In this document: in pieces, positions 18,063-26,146 of the stretch
How positions within the stretch are numbered: the first letter of the stretch is position 1
Layout of the letters: each line of letters begins with the position of its first letter
Assembly (NCBI RefSeq): GCF_041821085.1
Contig: NZ_JBGUAZ010000005.1
Span: 1-64,000 of the forward strand
DNA: 64,000 nt
Source: Natrinema sp. HArc-T2
Lineage (GTDB): Archaea; Halobacteriota; Halobacteria; Halobacteriales; Natrialbaceae
Direction of reading: 5' to 3'
Translations under genes and position numbers: made by a program
The notes under the pieces: model-generated
Told to the model about the DNA's origin: nothing
The model's database searches: none
What the model saw: only the letters and a program-made list of their open reading frames with translations

Positions 18063-18836
18063 GTGACCGTCGTGACCGACGGAGTGACGTTCCGAGTAGA
18101 CTGTCACGTGAAGGTGCTCAACGATCGCGTGGTCGAGCGAGCCAAACAGGCTGGCCTCGACGCACTCGTCTATGCACCCCACTTCACCCGCCTTCCGGAG
18201 ATTCGCGAGCGCGCCGCGACTTACTCCGACGATGAGCTGCTGGTCGTCCCCGCCCGCGAGGTGTTTACCGGTACCTGGCGAAACCGCAAGCACGTCCTCG
18301 CAGTCGGTCTCGAGGAGCCCGTCCCCGATTTCATCCCTCTCGAGACGGCGATGGCCGAATTCGAGCGCCAGAACGCGACGGTGCTCGTCCCGCATCCGAC
18401 CTTTGCAAACGTCAGCCTCGAGCAGTCCGATTTCGAAGCGTATGCGGAGACGGTCGACGCCCTCGAGATCTTCAACCCGAAACACTTCCCGATGCACAAC
18501 CGCCGCGCACGCACTCTCGGGGAGGCGTTTTCGCTCCCGCCGATCACCGCTTCGTATGCACACCTCCCGCGAACGGTCGGCGTCGCCCACACCGCCTTCG
18601 AGACGGCGATCGAGAGCGAAGCCGACCTCGTGACAGCGCTACAGGACGGCGTCGCGCGTCGCGTCGTCTACGAAAACGGCCTCAACCGGTGGGCGACGAC
18701 GGCGATGGAACTCGGCCACCTCGTCTACGAGAACACCTGGGAGAAGATCGATCGGCTGTTTCTGTCGGGCACCGAACCGACCCATCCCGAGCACATCGCC
18801 TACGGCGGGCGGTTCGACGACGTAGTCGTCTACTGA
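18063..18836 (+). CDS. PHP-domain protein (metal-dependent phosphoesterase-like)
   Basis: About 257 residues. The N-terminal VDCHVKVLN and LVYAPHFTRLPEI, then VLVPHPTFANVSLE and LEIFNPKHFPMHNRRA, follow the PHP pattern with His/Asp metal ligands, as in RNase P p30 and PolX-type phosphoesterases. The first motif is DCHVK rather than DxHxH, so one ligand of the usual trinuclear site is changed. The GTG at 18063 is chosen; GTG 18072 (TATA-like CATAAC 28 bases before) and ATG 18009 are alternatives. It is convergent with the Mut7-C gene, overlapping by 7 bases. Confidence 0.82.
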   Translation: MTVVTDGVTFRVDCHVKVLNDRVVERAKQAGLDALVYAPHFTRLPEIRERAATYSDDELLVVPAREVFTGTWRNRKHVLAVGLEEPVPDFIPLETAMAEFERQNATVLVPHPTFANVSLEQSDFEAYAETVDALEIFNPKHFPMHNRRARTLGEAFSLPPITASYAHLPRTVGVAHTAFETAIESEADLVTALQDGVARRVVYENGLNRWATTAMELGHLVYENTWEKIDRLFLSGTEPTHPEHIAYGGRFDDVVVY

Positions 18837-19276
18837 ATCCTCGCGAGCGTCTCTGCGACGCGGTCCCAGTGACTCCCGCGCCAGAAGTACTGGCCACAGT
18901 CGCGACAGACCCAGATTTCGCTCTCGACCGAATCGGGGACGTACTCGGGCATCGACGCCGTCGCGTCGACCCGCTCGAGCGGGCCGTTACACCGGCCACA
19001 GAACGCGGGCTCGTCGGCCAGTGAGAGATCGACACCCGCCGCAGCTAGTTCCGCCAGTTGGTCCTCCACGTCACGAGACTCGAGGCAGATCGAGTCGTCG
19101 GCCCGGTTCGCGAGCGTCACGTCCCGTGTGACGAGTGTTCGGTCTTCGTCTCGGGCGACGACGAGGAGGTCGTCGTCGGCCTCGAGCCCTCGATCGCCGG
19201 CGTAGACGGTGTCGTGGTTGCACATCCGAAGGTAGGAGACGATCCCACCGCACATGACGTCGACGAGCGAGCGCAT
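18830..19276 (-). CDS. Mut7-C family PIN-like RNase domain protein
   Basis: A 148-residue protein. The N-terminal Mut7-C/PIN-like half has acidic residues (DVMCGGIVSYLRMCNHD, LVTRDVTLANRA) and the C-terminal half has a zinc ribbon CGRCNGPLE...CRDCGQYFWRGSHW. It is a predicted RNase by family. It starts 4 bases after the PolX stop, so it belongs to the DUF5788-polX-Mut7-C operon. Confidence 0.88.
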   Translation of the reverse strand: MRSLVDVMCGGIVSYLRMCNHDTVYAGDRGLEADDDLLVVARDEDRTLVTRDVTLANRADDSICLESRDVEDQLAELAAAGVDLSLADEPAFCGRCNGPLERVDATASMPEYVPDSVESEIWVCRDCGQYFWRGSHWDRVAETLARIQ

Positions 19277-19280
19277 AGCG

Positions 19281-21032
19281 TCAGTGGAGAAACTCGCGCA
19301 ATGCTGCGAGTTCCCAGGTGTTGATCACGTCGGCCGGTTCGGCCCAGCCGCGGCGCGCGGTGTGGACACCCCAGCGCATATACTCGAGGGTCGCGGGCTG
19401 GTGGGAGTCGGTGTCGATCGCAATCGTCGCCCCTTCTTCGAGGGCGGCCTGAACGGCACTGCCCCAGAGATCCAGCCGGCGTGGGTCGCTGTTGACTTCG
19501 AGAGCGGTGCCGTGCTCTGCGGCGGCCCGTCCGACCGCCCTGACGTCGAACTCGAGCCCCGAGCGTTGATTAAGCAGGCGACCGCTGGGATGGCCCAAAA
19601 TATCGATCGCCGGATTCTCGACGGCGTGGACGAGCCGCTCCGTGGCGGTCTCTGCGTCTTGATCGAGCGCGCTGTGTGTCGAGGCTACGATCACGTCCAG
19701 CGCGTCGATCACCTCGTCGGAGAGGCCGATTTCGCCGTTGGCGTCGACGTTCGCTTCGATCCCTGCGAAGACCTCGATCTCGGCGTCGTCGCCGACTGCG
19801 CGGATTGCCTCGACTTGCTCGAGAATGTCGGCGTCGGAGAGGCCCATCCCGCCGACGATGCCGGGGCCCTCGGCGTGGTCGGCGATCCCGAAGTAATCGT
19901 AGTCCCGTTTGGCGGCGGCTTCGACCATCGCCTCGATCGTCGTGTTGCCGTCGGACCACTCGGTGTGGGTGTGGAAGTCGCCGCGAATGTCCTCACGGGT
20001 GACGAGTTCCGGTAGCTCGCCATTTTCGGCGGCAGTGATCTCGCCGCGGTTCTCACGAAGCTCCGGCGGCATCCAGGGTAATCCGAGCGCGTCGTACATG
20101 CTTTCTTCAGTCTCGCCCGCGACGCGTTCGCCGGCGCGCTGTCCGCTGTCGGGATCATCTATCTCGCTCACGTCGAACGCGCCGTACTCGTTCAGCTTCA
20201 TCCCGCGGTCGATCGCGTAGTTGCGCAGGCTGACGTTGTGGTCCTTGCTGCCCGTGAAATACTGCAGTGCAGAGCCGAATTCCTCGGGGACGACGACGCG
20301 AAGATCGACCCGAATCTCGCCGACGCGGACGCTTGCCTTCTCGGGACCGGACTCGATCTCGTCGTCGACCGACTCCCACGCGACGAACTGCTCGACCACG
20401 TCCTCGCCGTCTTCCGTCGCCACGAGAGCGTCGACGTCCCCGATCGTTGGACGCCATCGGCGGATCGAGCCGGCTACCTCACACCGCTCGACTTCGTCGA
20501 TCGACTCAAGAAAGGCGAGCACGTCGTCGGCGAGCGGTCGCGCCTCGCCGAGCAACTGGCGCTGGCCGACGGTGCGGGCGAACTCGAGGTTGTCGAGGAT
20601 GTTCTGTTCGGTTTTCGGGCCGAAGCCCTTGACCTCCTGAACCTCGCCGGCCTCGGCGGCTGTCTCGAGGTCGTCTAGTGTCTCGACACCGAGTTCACGG
20701 TAGAGCTTGCCGGTCGTCTTGGGGCCGACGCCCTCGATACGGGTGATGTCGGCCATGTCGACCGGCAACTCGGTGCGGAGTTCCTCGAGTTCCTCGATCG
20801 AGCCGGTCTCGACGTACTCGATAATCTTCGAGGAGATGGCGTCACCGACGCCCTCGATGTTTTCGACTGCCTCGTGGTCGCCAGCGTCGACGCGGTCGGC
20901 GATCGGCGATGGATGGGCACGGACGTTTTCCGCCGCCCGGCGGTACGCGCGGGGTTTGTATTCGACGCCGTCGGCCTCGAGCAAGTCGGCGAACTCCTCG
21001 AAGCGGGCGGCGAGTTCGGCGTTGGTCGTCAT
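19281..21032 (-). CDS. polX: DNA polymerase/3'-5' exonuclease PolX
   Basis: A 583-residue family-X polymerase for gap filling in base-excision repair. Helix-hairpin-helix segments (NIEGVGDAISSKI near residue 58, IEGVGPKTTGKLY near 98, VKGFGPKTEQN near 134) precede the nucleotidyltransferase core with GSIRRWRPTIGDVDALV (about 194-210). A C-terminal PHP domain (from about 345, DFHTHTEWSDG) provides Mn-dependent exonuclease activity. Full length. Its start overlaps the end of the DUF5788 gene by ATGA (21029-21032). Confidence 0.94.
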   Translation of the reverse strand: MTTNAELAARFEEFADLLEADGVEYKPRAYRRAAENVRAHPSPIADRVDAGDHEAVENIEGVGDAISSKIIEYVETGSIEELEELRTELPVDMADITRIEGVGPKTTGKLYRELGVETLDDLETAAEAGEVQEVKGFGPKTEQNILDNLEFARTVGQRQLLGEARPLADDVLAFLESIDEVERCEVAGSIRRWRPTIGDVDALVATEDGEDVVEQFVAWESVDDEIESGPEKASVRVGEIRVDLRVVVPEEFGSALQYFTGSKDHNVSLRNYAIDRGMKLNEYGAFDVSEIDDPDSGQRAGERVAGETEESMYDALGLPWMPPELRENRGEITAAENGELPELVTREDIRGDFHTHTEWSDGNTTIEAMVEAAAKRDYDYFGIADHAEGPGIVGGMGLSDADILEQVEAIRAVGDDAEIEVFAGIEANVDANGEIGLSDEVIDALDVIVASTHSALDQDAETATERLVHAVENPAIDILGHPSGRLLNQRSGLEFDVRAVGRAAAEHGTALEVNSDPRRLDLWGSAVQAALEEGATIAIDTDSHQPATLEYMRWGVHTARRGWAEPADVINTWELAALREFLH

Positions 21033-21469
21033 CGACCCCTCCGTGCGCTGGCGTCGTCGTCCTGGCCGAGTGCCTTCTTCAAGAACGACATCCAGCGCTT
21101 GCGGTCCTGGGCTTGCTGGACTTTCTGTTCGCGCTCGAGATCCGTCGGCCCCAGACTCTCGAGGGCGTTGAGCGCCCGATCGATGCCGATAATGCTCTGA
21201 GCGAGTTCCTCGCCCTCCTCGCGGCTGATCGCGCCCTCCTCGATCTGCTCTAAGCGCTCGAGGCGCTCGCGGCGCAGGTTCTTTTTGGCCTGCTCGACGC
21301 GCTCGCGCTCACCCGAGGGAACCGTCTCGCGGCGCTTGATCTCGAAGACGAACGTCCGGAGGTCGATTTCTTCCCCCTGGACCGTGATCGTCTCCGGGAT
21401 GTCCGCGCCGACGGTCGCACCCTCGCGCTCGACGCGCTCGAGCAGTTGCTTGCGCTCGTACTCTTGCAC
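21029..21469 (-). CDS. DUF5788-like coiled-coil protein
   Basis: About 146 residues, highly charged and helical, with heptad-like Leu/Glu/Arg runs (RRERLERLEQIEEG). The GTG at 21469 gives a start of QEYERKQLLERVERE, the usual N terminus of this haloarchaeal family; the longer frame to 21523 adds unlike residues. Translationally coupled to polX. Its role is unknown; the linkage to PolX suggests DNA repair. Confidence 0.82.
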   Translation of the reverse strand: MQEYERKQLLERVEREGATVGADIPETITVQGEEIDLRTFVFEIKRRETVPSGERERVEQAKKNLRRERLERLEQIEEGAISREEGEELAQSIIGIDRALNALESLGPTDLEREQKVQQAQDRKRWMSFLKKALGQDDDASARRGR

Positions 21470-21638
21470 GCCCGGATATGGGGGATGGAACAGCAAAAAT
21501 GTCCGCCGTTTGGACCACCACACCTGACGGCGGCAGAATCGAACCGCTCTCCCACCTCACCTAATTTCTCCATATTGGCGCAGAAAAATACATCCGGAAC
21601 CCCAAATCCCTTAGCTACGCCGCACATACCACCGACCA

Positions 21639-22562
21639 ATGGCCAAGTGCGACGTGTGTGGGAAAGACGAAAACATGCCGTACAACTGTCGGCACTGTGG
21701 TGGCACCTACTGTGCCGACCATCGGCTCCCCGAGAACCACAACTGTACGGGGCTCGAAAACTGGAACGACCCACAGGGGGTCTTCGACAGCGGTTTCGAC
21801 GACAGTGCCAGTGGGAGTGGGAGCACGTCACGCGCCTCGAGTATCACCGACAAGATTCCACTCAATACCGGCACGGGTGGACCGCTAGCGTACTTCCGCG
21901 GGAACGCGACCTACACGTTCCTCGCGTTGATGTGGATCACGTTCCTCGCACAGTTGGTCGTGGGTGCGTTTGGAAATTCAGAGCTCTACCGGTCACTGTT
22001 CCTGCTCACGTCGTGGAACGTCGAGTACGTCTGGACGTGGGTGACATCGATCTTCGCCCACAGCACGAGTAACTTCATGCACATCGTCGGGAACAGCATC
22101 GTGCTGTTCTTCTTCGGGCCGCTCGTCGAACGCTACATCGGCTCGCGGGACTTCGCGATCCTGTTCATCGTCAGCGGCGTTCTCGCCGGACTCGGACAGG
22201 TCGTTATTTCGCTCGCCCAGGGGTACCCAACTGCCGTTCTGGGAGCAAGCGGCGCGGCACTCGCCATCATGGGCGTGCTGACGGTCTTAAACCCCGGACT
22301 CAAGGTGTACCTCTACTTCATCATCCCAGTCCCGATCTGGCTGCTTACGGCGGGCTATGCGCTCCTCAGCATCACCTTCCTCTCTGGCGTGGCAGGCGGT
22401 GGCGGTGGGATCGCACACGGAGCCCACCTCATCGGCCTCATCATTGGCCTCGCTTACGGGCAGTACGTCAAGCGAAATCGCAACCTCCGCGCGCCGAGTC
22501 GCCTCGAGTTCGGCGGTGGCGGCCCCGGCGGTCCAGGTGGCCCCGGACGCGGGCGGTTCTGA
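21639..22562 (+). CDS. Rhomboid-family intramembrane serine protease with AN1-type zinc finger
   Basis: A 307-residue membrane protein. The N-terminal AN1-like zinc finger (CDVCGKDENMPYNCRHC, then C-x4-C and H-x-H positions, residues 4-41) is followed by a Gly/Ser linker and six or so transmembrane helices. The catalytic Ser sits in VLGASGAALAIMG (about 208) and the His in GIAHGAHLIGLIIG (about 268). H-x5-N is supplied by HIVGNSIVLFF. The tail is Gly/Pro-rich. The start has a TATA-like CTTAGC about 27 bases upstream. Confidence 0.93.
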   Translation: MAKCDVCGKDENMPYNCRHCGGTYCADHRLPENHNCTGLENWNDPQGVFDSGFDDSASGSGSTSRASSITDKIPLNTGTGGPLAYFRGNATYTFLALMWITFLAQLVVGAFGNSELYRSLFLLTSWNVEYVWTWVTSIFAHSTSNFMHIVGNSIVLFFFGPLVERYIGSRDFAILFIVSGVLAGLGQVVISLAQGYPTAVLGASGAALAIMGVLTVLNPGLKVYLYFIIPVPIWLLTAGYALLSITFLSGVAGGGGGIAHGAHLIGLIIGLAYGQYVKRNRNLRAPSRLEFGGGGPGGPGGPGRGRF

Positions 22563-22636
22563 CCGTTCTCGAGTTCCGCGCTCGCACCACGACAGCCCGC
22601 AACTGATTTTCGTACGGCCACTCTCACCGCAAACGA

Positions 22637-23434
22637 ATGAGTCAGCCCCGGCCAGATCTCACACCGGATCCGGCGCTCTCGCGCGCTGAGATGGAGGATC
22701 TCCAGCGTGAAATCGCTTCGGTCGCCGTCTTCGAGGACGACTTCGCGTTCGACCCCAGCGCGCTCTCGAATCCCCTCGCCGCGACCGCCAGCGGGAGCGA
22801 GCCACCGATCGTCGTCGGCGTCGACCAGTCGTTTCTCACGAACGCAGCCGGCGAACAGGATCGTGCCTTGAGCGCCGTCGTCGCCACCCGCGGCGGTGAG
22901 GTCATCGAGCGCGTCCACGCCGTTACCAGCCTCGAGATACCCTACATTCCCGGCCTCCTTTCCTTTCGCGAAGGCGGGCCGATCCTCGCGGCGCTCGAGG
23001 AACTCGCCGTCGACCCCGATCTCCTCCTCTTCGACGGCAGCGGTCGCATCCACTTCCGGCAGGCCGGCATCGCGACCCACATGGGCGTGGTCCGAGACGT
23101 ACCAAGCATTGGGGTCGCGAAGAGTCTCCTCTGTGGCCGCCCACGCGAGGACACCGACGGCCTCCCGGCAGGCTCGCGGGTCGCCATCGAATCGAACGAC
23201 CGCGTCGACGCCCCCGATGGCACCCTCATCGGCTACGCCGTCCAGACCCGTCAGTACGACACCCCGAACCGCCACATCAACCCGCTCTATGTCAGCTCCG
23301 GCCACCGCGTCGGCCCCGAAACGGCGGCCGACATCGTTCTCGAGCTAGCCACGTCGTACAAACTCCCCGAGCCGATTCGACTCGCGGACAAATACGCCGA
23401 CGAAGCCAAGCAGAACTTCAATGAGTCGGCCTGA
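22637..23434 (+). CDS. nfi: Endonuclease V
   Basis: A 265-residue repair nuclease that cleaves near deoxyinosine. Catalytic Asp in IVVGVDQSFL (about 60), the Tyr-wedge segment EIPYIPGLLSFREGGP (about 101-116), LLLFDGSGRIHFRQAGIATH (about 133-152) and the glycine-rich loop before IGVAKSLLCG (about 160-169) are all present. An N-terminal extension of about 40 residues exceeds the bacterial enzyme. A terminator-like hairpin follows. Confidence 0.95.
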   Translation: MSQPRPDLTPDPALSRAEMEDLQREIASVAVFEDDFAFDPSALSNPLAATASGSEPPIVVGVDQSFLTNAAGEQDRALSAVVATRGGEVIERVHAVTSLEIPYIPGLLSFREGGPILAALEELAVDPDLLLFDGSGRIHFRQAGIATHMGVVRDVPSIGVAKSLLCGRPREDTDGLPAGSRVAIESNDRVDAPDGTLIGYAVQTRQYDTPNRHINPLYVSSGHRVGPETAADIVLELATSYKLPEPIRLADKYADEAKQNFNESA

Positions 23435-23456
23435 AGACCAGCCGCTGGCGACAGCT

Positions 23457-23476
23457 CCCCGACCCGATCGGGGGCT
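23457..23476 (+). terminator. Hairpin after endonuclease V
   Basis: The stem CCCCGA (23457-23462) / TCGGGG (23468-23473) with a 5-base loop, then GCTTTCGG, begins 22 bases after the stop codon. Confidence 0.4.
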
Positions 23477-23598
23477 TTCGGTGTGTTTACGGCCCTCTAC
23501 TGCTCGTTCGATTCGTCTCGACTCCAATCCTCTCTTGAAATTACGAACAGCGCGACAAACCGTCGATACTTAGGTATCGTCTCCCGAACCGGTCACGT

Positions 23599-24531
23599 AT
23601 GGCTACCGCTGAGGACGTCGAGGGGACAGCCGATGACGAGCCGGATGGCACCGTCGTCGAGGACGACCGCGAGCACGCGACGGGCGAGACCGACCGCTAC
23701 ACGCGCAAGAAATCGGTGCTAATCACTGGCTGCTCGTCCGGCATCGGCCGCGCGACCGCTCGAGCCTTCCTCGCCAAAGACTGGCAGGTCTTCGCGACGG
23801 CACGGGACGTCGACGACATCGAGGAACTCGCGGAGGCAGGCTGTGAGACCCTCGCACTGGACGTCACCGACCCCGAGCAGGTCGCGACGGTCGTCGAGGA
23901 GACCGTCGACATCGCCGGATCGATCGACTGTGTCGTCAACAATGCCGGCTACGCCCAGATGGGGCCACTCGAGGACGTCGCCACGGTCGACCTCCACCGG
24001 CAGTTCGACGTCAACGTCTACGGCCCCCACCGGCTCACGCGGGCCGCCCTGCCACACATGCGCGCGCAGGGCGAGGGCCGGATCATCAACGTCTCGAGTG
24101 TCATCGGTCGGATCTCGCTGCCCGGTGCGGGTGCCTACGCCGGCTCGAAACACGCCCTCGAGGCGATGAGCGACGCCTTACGCGGTGAAGCCGAGGAGTT
24201 CGGGATCGACGTCGTCGTGGTCGAACCCGGTCCGGTCGAGACGAACTTCTCGGACCGTGTCGACGACGAACTGCCGGAAGACAAGCGAACGCCGGCCTAC
24301 GAATCGTTGTACGACCTCTACGACGAGGCACAACTGATCGGTGGCGGCAGCGGCGGCCCCTTCGCCGCCGATCCCGATGACATCGCCGAGGCGATCCTCG
24401 AGGCCGCGACCAGCCCCGATCCGCCGGCCCGGTACCCGGTCGGTCCGCTCGCCCAGTACGGCAGCTACGCACGCTATCTCCCGGATCGGCTGCGAGATGC
24501 GGTCTACGGTCTCCTGCGAAAACTCGCGTAG
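23599..24531 (+). CDS. Short-chain dehydrogenase/reductase (SDR)
   Basis: A 310-residue classical SDR. An acidic N-terminal extension of about 35 residues precedes the NAD(P) motif TGCSSGIGRA (about 43-52), NNAGYAQMG (about 113-121), catalytic Ser in IINVSSVIGR and YAGSK (about 176-180), then EPGPVETNF. The substrate is unknown. A TATA-like CTTAGG lies about 28 bases upstream, in keeping with a leaderless transcript. Confidence 0.92.
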   Translation: MATAEDVEGTADDEPDGTVVEDDREHATGETDRYTRKKSVLITGCSSGIGRATARAFLAKDWQVFATARDVDDIEELAEAGCETLALDVTDPEQVATVVEETVDIAGSIDCVVNNAGYAQMGPLEDVATVDLHRQFDVNVYGPHRLTRAALPHMRAQGEGRIINVSSVIGRISLPGAGAYAGSKHALEAMSDALRGEAEEFGIDVVVVEPGPVETNFSDRVDDELPEDKRTPAYESLYDLYDEAQLIGGGSGGPFAADPDDIAEAILEAATSPDPPARYPVGPLAQYGSYARYLPDRLRDAVYGLLRKLA

Positions 24532-24558
24532 CTCGTTCTCGCTCGAGGCGGCGACGTC

Positions 24559-25086
24559 CTACTCGTCTCGATCGTATCGCGCCGCCGCCGACTCGAAGTC
24601 CAGTTCCGACTGCTCGCGGCTGCGTCGCTCCTCGAGGGCTGCGATCGCCTCGGGATCCAGTGCAGCGTCGTCTGTGATCCGCGCCCACGAATCGTGAACT
24701 TTGGCGTGACACCACCGGCAGAGGTAGACCGTGATCTCGTGTGAAAGTGTCTCGCCGTCGCGCGAATAGGAGAGGTGATGTTCCTCGAGCAACGGGCGCT
24801 CGTCGTCGTGGGCCAGCCGCTTTTCCTCGAGTCCACAACGGACGCACTCGCGGTCGCGATTGCGCGAGCGGAAGTGTGGACAGTCGGCCCACGACCAGTC
24901 GGATTCGGGGTCGACGACGGGACATGCGTACTCCGCTTCCGCGCGCTCGCGGGCGAACGCGGGGTCGTGCTCGTAGTGGTCGAAGGCGTATCGACACGTC
25001 CCATCGCCGGTGAGATGGTCGCAGACGCCTGCGAACTCGTAGGGATCGTCGACGCCGACCGAGGTTCCCTGCGGCGTTTTCTCCAT
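24559..25086 (-). CDS. HNH-like zinc-binding protein (haloarchaeal)
   Basis: A 175-residue protein rich in Cys and His. CPVVDPESDWSWADCPHF is followed by CVRCGLEEKRLAH, LLEEHHLSYSR and VYLCRWCHAKVHDSWA. The order CxxC...HH...CxxCHxxxH fits an HNH nuclease-like treble-clef fold, and the HH pair could be catalytic. Whether it cleaves DNA is not shown. The ATG at 25086 is preferred over an upstream in-frame start at 25200, whose extra residues are not acidic. It ends 27 bases from the convergent SDR gene. Confidence 0.75.
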   Translation of the reverse strand: MEKTPQGTSVGVDDPYEFAGVCDHLTGDGTCRYAFDHYEHDPAFARERAEAEYACPVVDPESDWSWADCPHFRSRNRDRECVRCGLEEKRLAHDDERPLLEEHHLSYSRDGETLSHEITVYLCRWCHAKVHDSWARITDDAALDPEAIAALEERRSREQSELDFESAAARYDRDE

Positions 25087-25205
25087 CGTCGGTGGCGCTA
25101 TGGCTCGAGGGATGTTGAATCGCCCGGCACACCCGCTCGCGGCGTCGTCCCGCACGGTGGGCGTTGTCGATGGGATTTTGCCGACTGACTGCGTCGGCAT
25201 CGATC

Positions 25206-25556
25206 ATGCTACCGATCGACGACACCGAGACGCTCCTCTCGGCCGGCGACGTGATCGATGTCATCGACGCGATCGGGGATCGCGATCGACTCGAGGTCGC
25301 GTATACGGTGTACGACTATCCCGCTGAGGGCGTCACCGTTCCCGAACTCGCAGCCGAACTCAGTGTGACGGAGTCCGAAATCGACGCCCAAATCGACGCA
25401 CTCGCCGACGGCGGCGTCGTCGCCGAACGGATGGCGTGTCTGGTGGATTGCTCGATCGACGGTCCCCAGTACGAACTGACGCAGTTCGGTCGCCTGCTCT
25501 TCGAAGACGGCGTGCTGTCGCTGTTCGATGCCGCGTCGGCGGTCAGCGAGTTGTAG
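25206..25556 (+). CDS. Winged-helix domain protein
   Basis: A 116-residue acidic protein. LEVAYTVYDYPAEGVTVPEL and AELSVTESEIDAQIDALADGG form an HTH, and QYELTQFGRLLFEDG forms the wing-like end. The plan is that of small haloarchaeal wHTH regulators. ATG 25206 is chosen over an upstream in-frame start at 25164 with a non-acidic extension. A T-run (TTTTTT at about 25590) follows the stop within 40 bases and may terminate the transcript. Confidence 0.75.
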   Translation: MLPIDDTETLLSAGDVIDVIDAIGDRDRLEVAYTVYDYPAEGVTVPELAAELSVTESEIDAQIDALADGGVVAERMACLVDCSIDGPQYELTQFGRLLFEDGVLSLFDAASAVSEL

Positions 25557-25621
25557 GCAAGTCACTGCCGGCCTCGCAGGCGGTCGGGACTTTTTTCTCG
25601 TCGCCATGCGGACTCGAGGCC

Positions 25622-25999
25622 GTGCGTCTCGTCCACGAATCGAGCGACAACGGCCAGTCTCTCCATGGTCCCGACCGCACCGTTTTGGCGACGACGGTCG
25701 AGTTGGCGGACTCACTCGTCAGCCAGACTCGCGGGTTGATGTTTCGCCGCTCGGTCTCCGACGACTACGCGCTCGTCTTCCGGTTTAACTCGGTCAGAAC
25801 CCGCGACCTCCACATGCTGTTCGTTTTCGTCCCGATCGACGCCGTCTGGGTCGTCGACGGCGTCGTCCAGCGTGTCGAGCGACTGCGACCGTGGCTCGGG
25901 TTCGCCCGCGATCGGGCCGACCTGATCGTCGAACTGCCGGCTGGTGCCGCAGCCGATGTCGAACCCGGCGATCGGCTGGTCCTCGAGGACGAGCGCTAA
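25622..25999 (+). CDS. DUF192 family protein
   Basis: A 125-residue DUF192 domain: VELADSLVSQTRGLMFR near residues 23-39, then LHMLFVFVPIDAVWVV and LPAGAAADVEPGDRLVLE. No signal peptide is visible, unlike many bacterial members. A GTG at 25622 is the likely start; the frame extends upstream into the previous gene. Function is unknown; the fold is a beta-barrel. Confidence 0.85.
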   Translation: MRLVHESSDNGQSLHGPDRTVLATTVELADSLVSQTRGLMFRRSVSDDYALVFRFNSVRTRDLHMLFVFVPIDAVWVVDGVVQRVERLRPWLGFARDRADLIVELPAGAAADVEPGDRLVLEDER

Positions 26000-26031
26000 C
26001 CGCTCGCCCCGACGAACGCGTGACCGGCGGA

Positions 26032-26038
26032 TTTAAGT
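26032..26038 (+). promoter_or_regulatory. TATA-like element upstream of LeuA/CimA
   Basis: TTTAAGT is centred about 30 bases before an ATG at 26066, not before the LeuA/CimA start. The transcript should therefore begin near 26062 and carry a leader of 60 bases or more before the enzyme. Confidence 0.5.
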
Positions 26039-26065
26039 CGACAAGATCCGTTAGCTTGCAGTACA

Positions 26066-26146
26066 ATGGCACGCCATTCGCCATCTGACGAGGATAGAGG
26101 AAGTCGGGGCAACCCGGCTGGGCGTGAAATTCTCCGACGAACGTAA
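26066..26146 (+). CDS. Possible upstream ORF / leader peptide (26 aa)
   Basis: This frame starts 4 bases after the expected transcription start and encodes 26 residues, MARHSPSDEDRGS at the start and REILRRT at the end. It terminates at 26144-26146, 20 bases inside the earliest LeuA/CimA start (26124), in another frame. It has only one Ile and one Leu codon, so ribosome stalling on the pathway product is not obvious. It may be an artefact, or an alternative N terminus if a frameshift exists. Confidence 0.35.
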   Translation: MARHSPSDEDRGSRGNPAGREILRRT

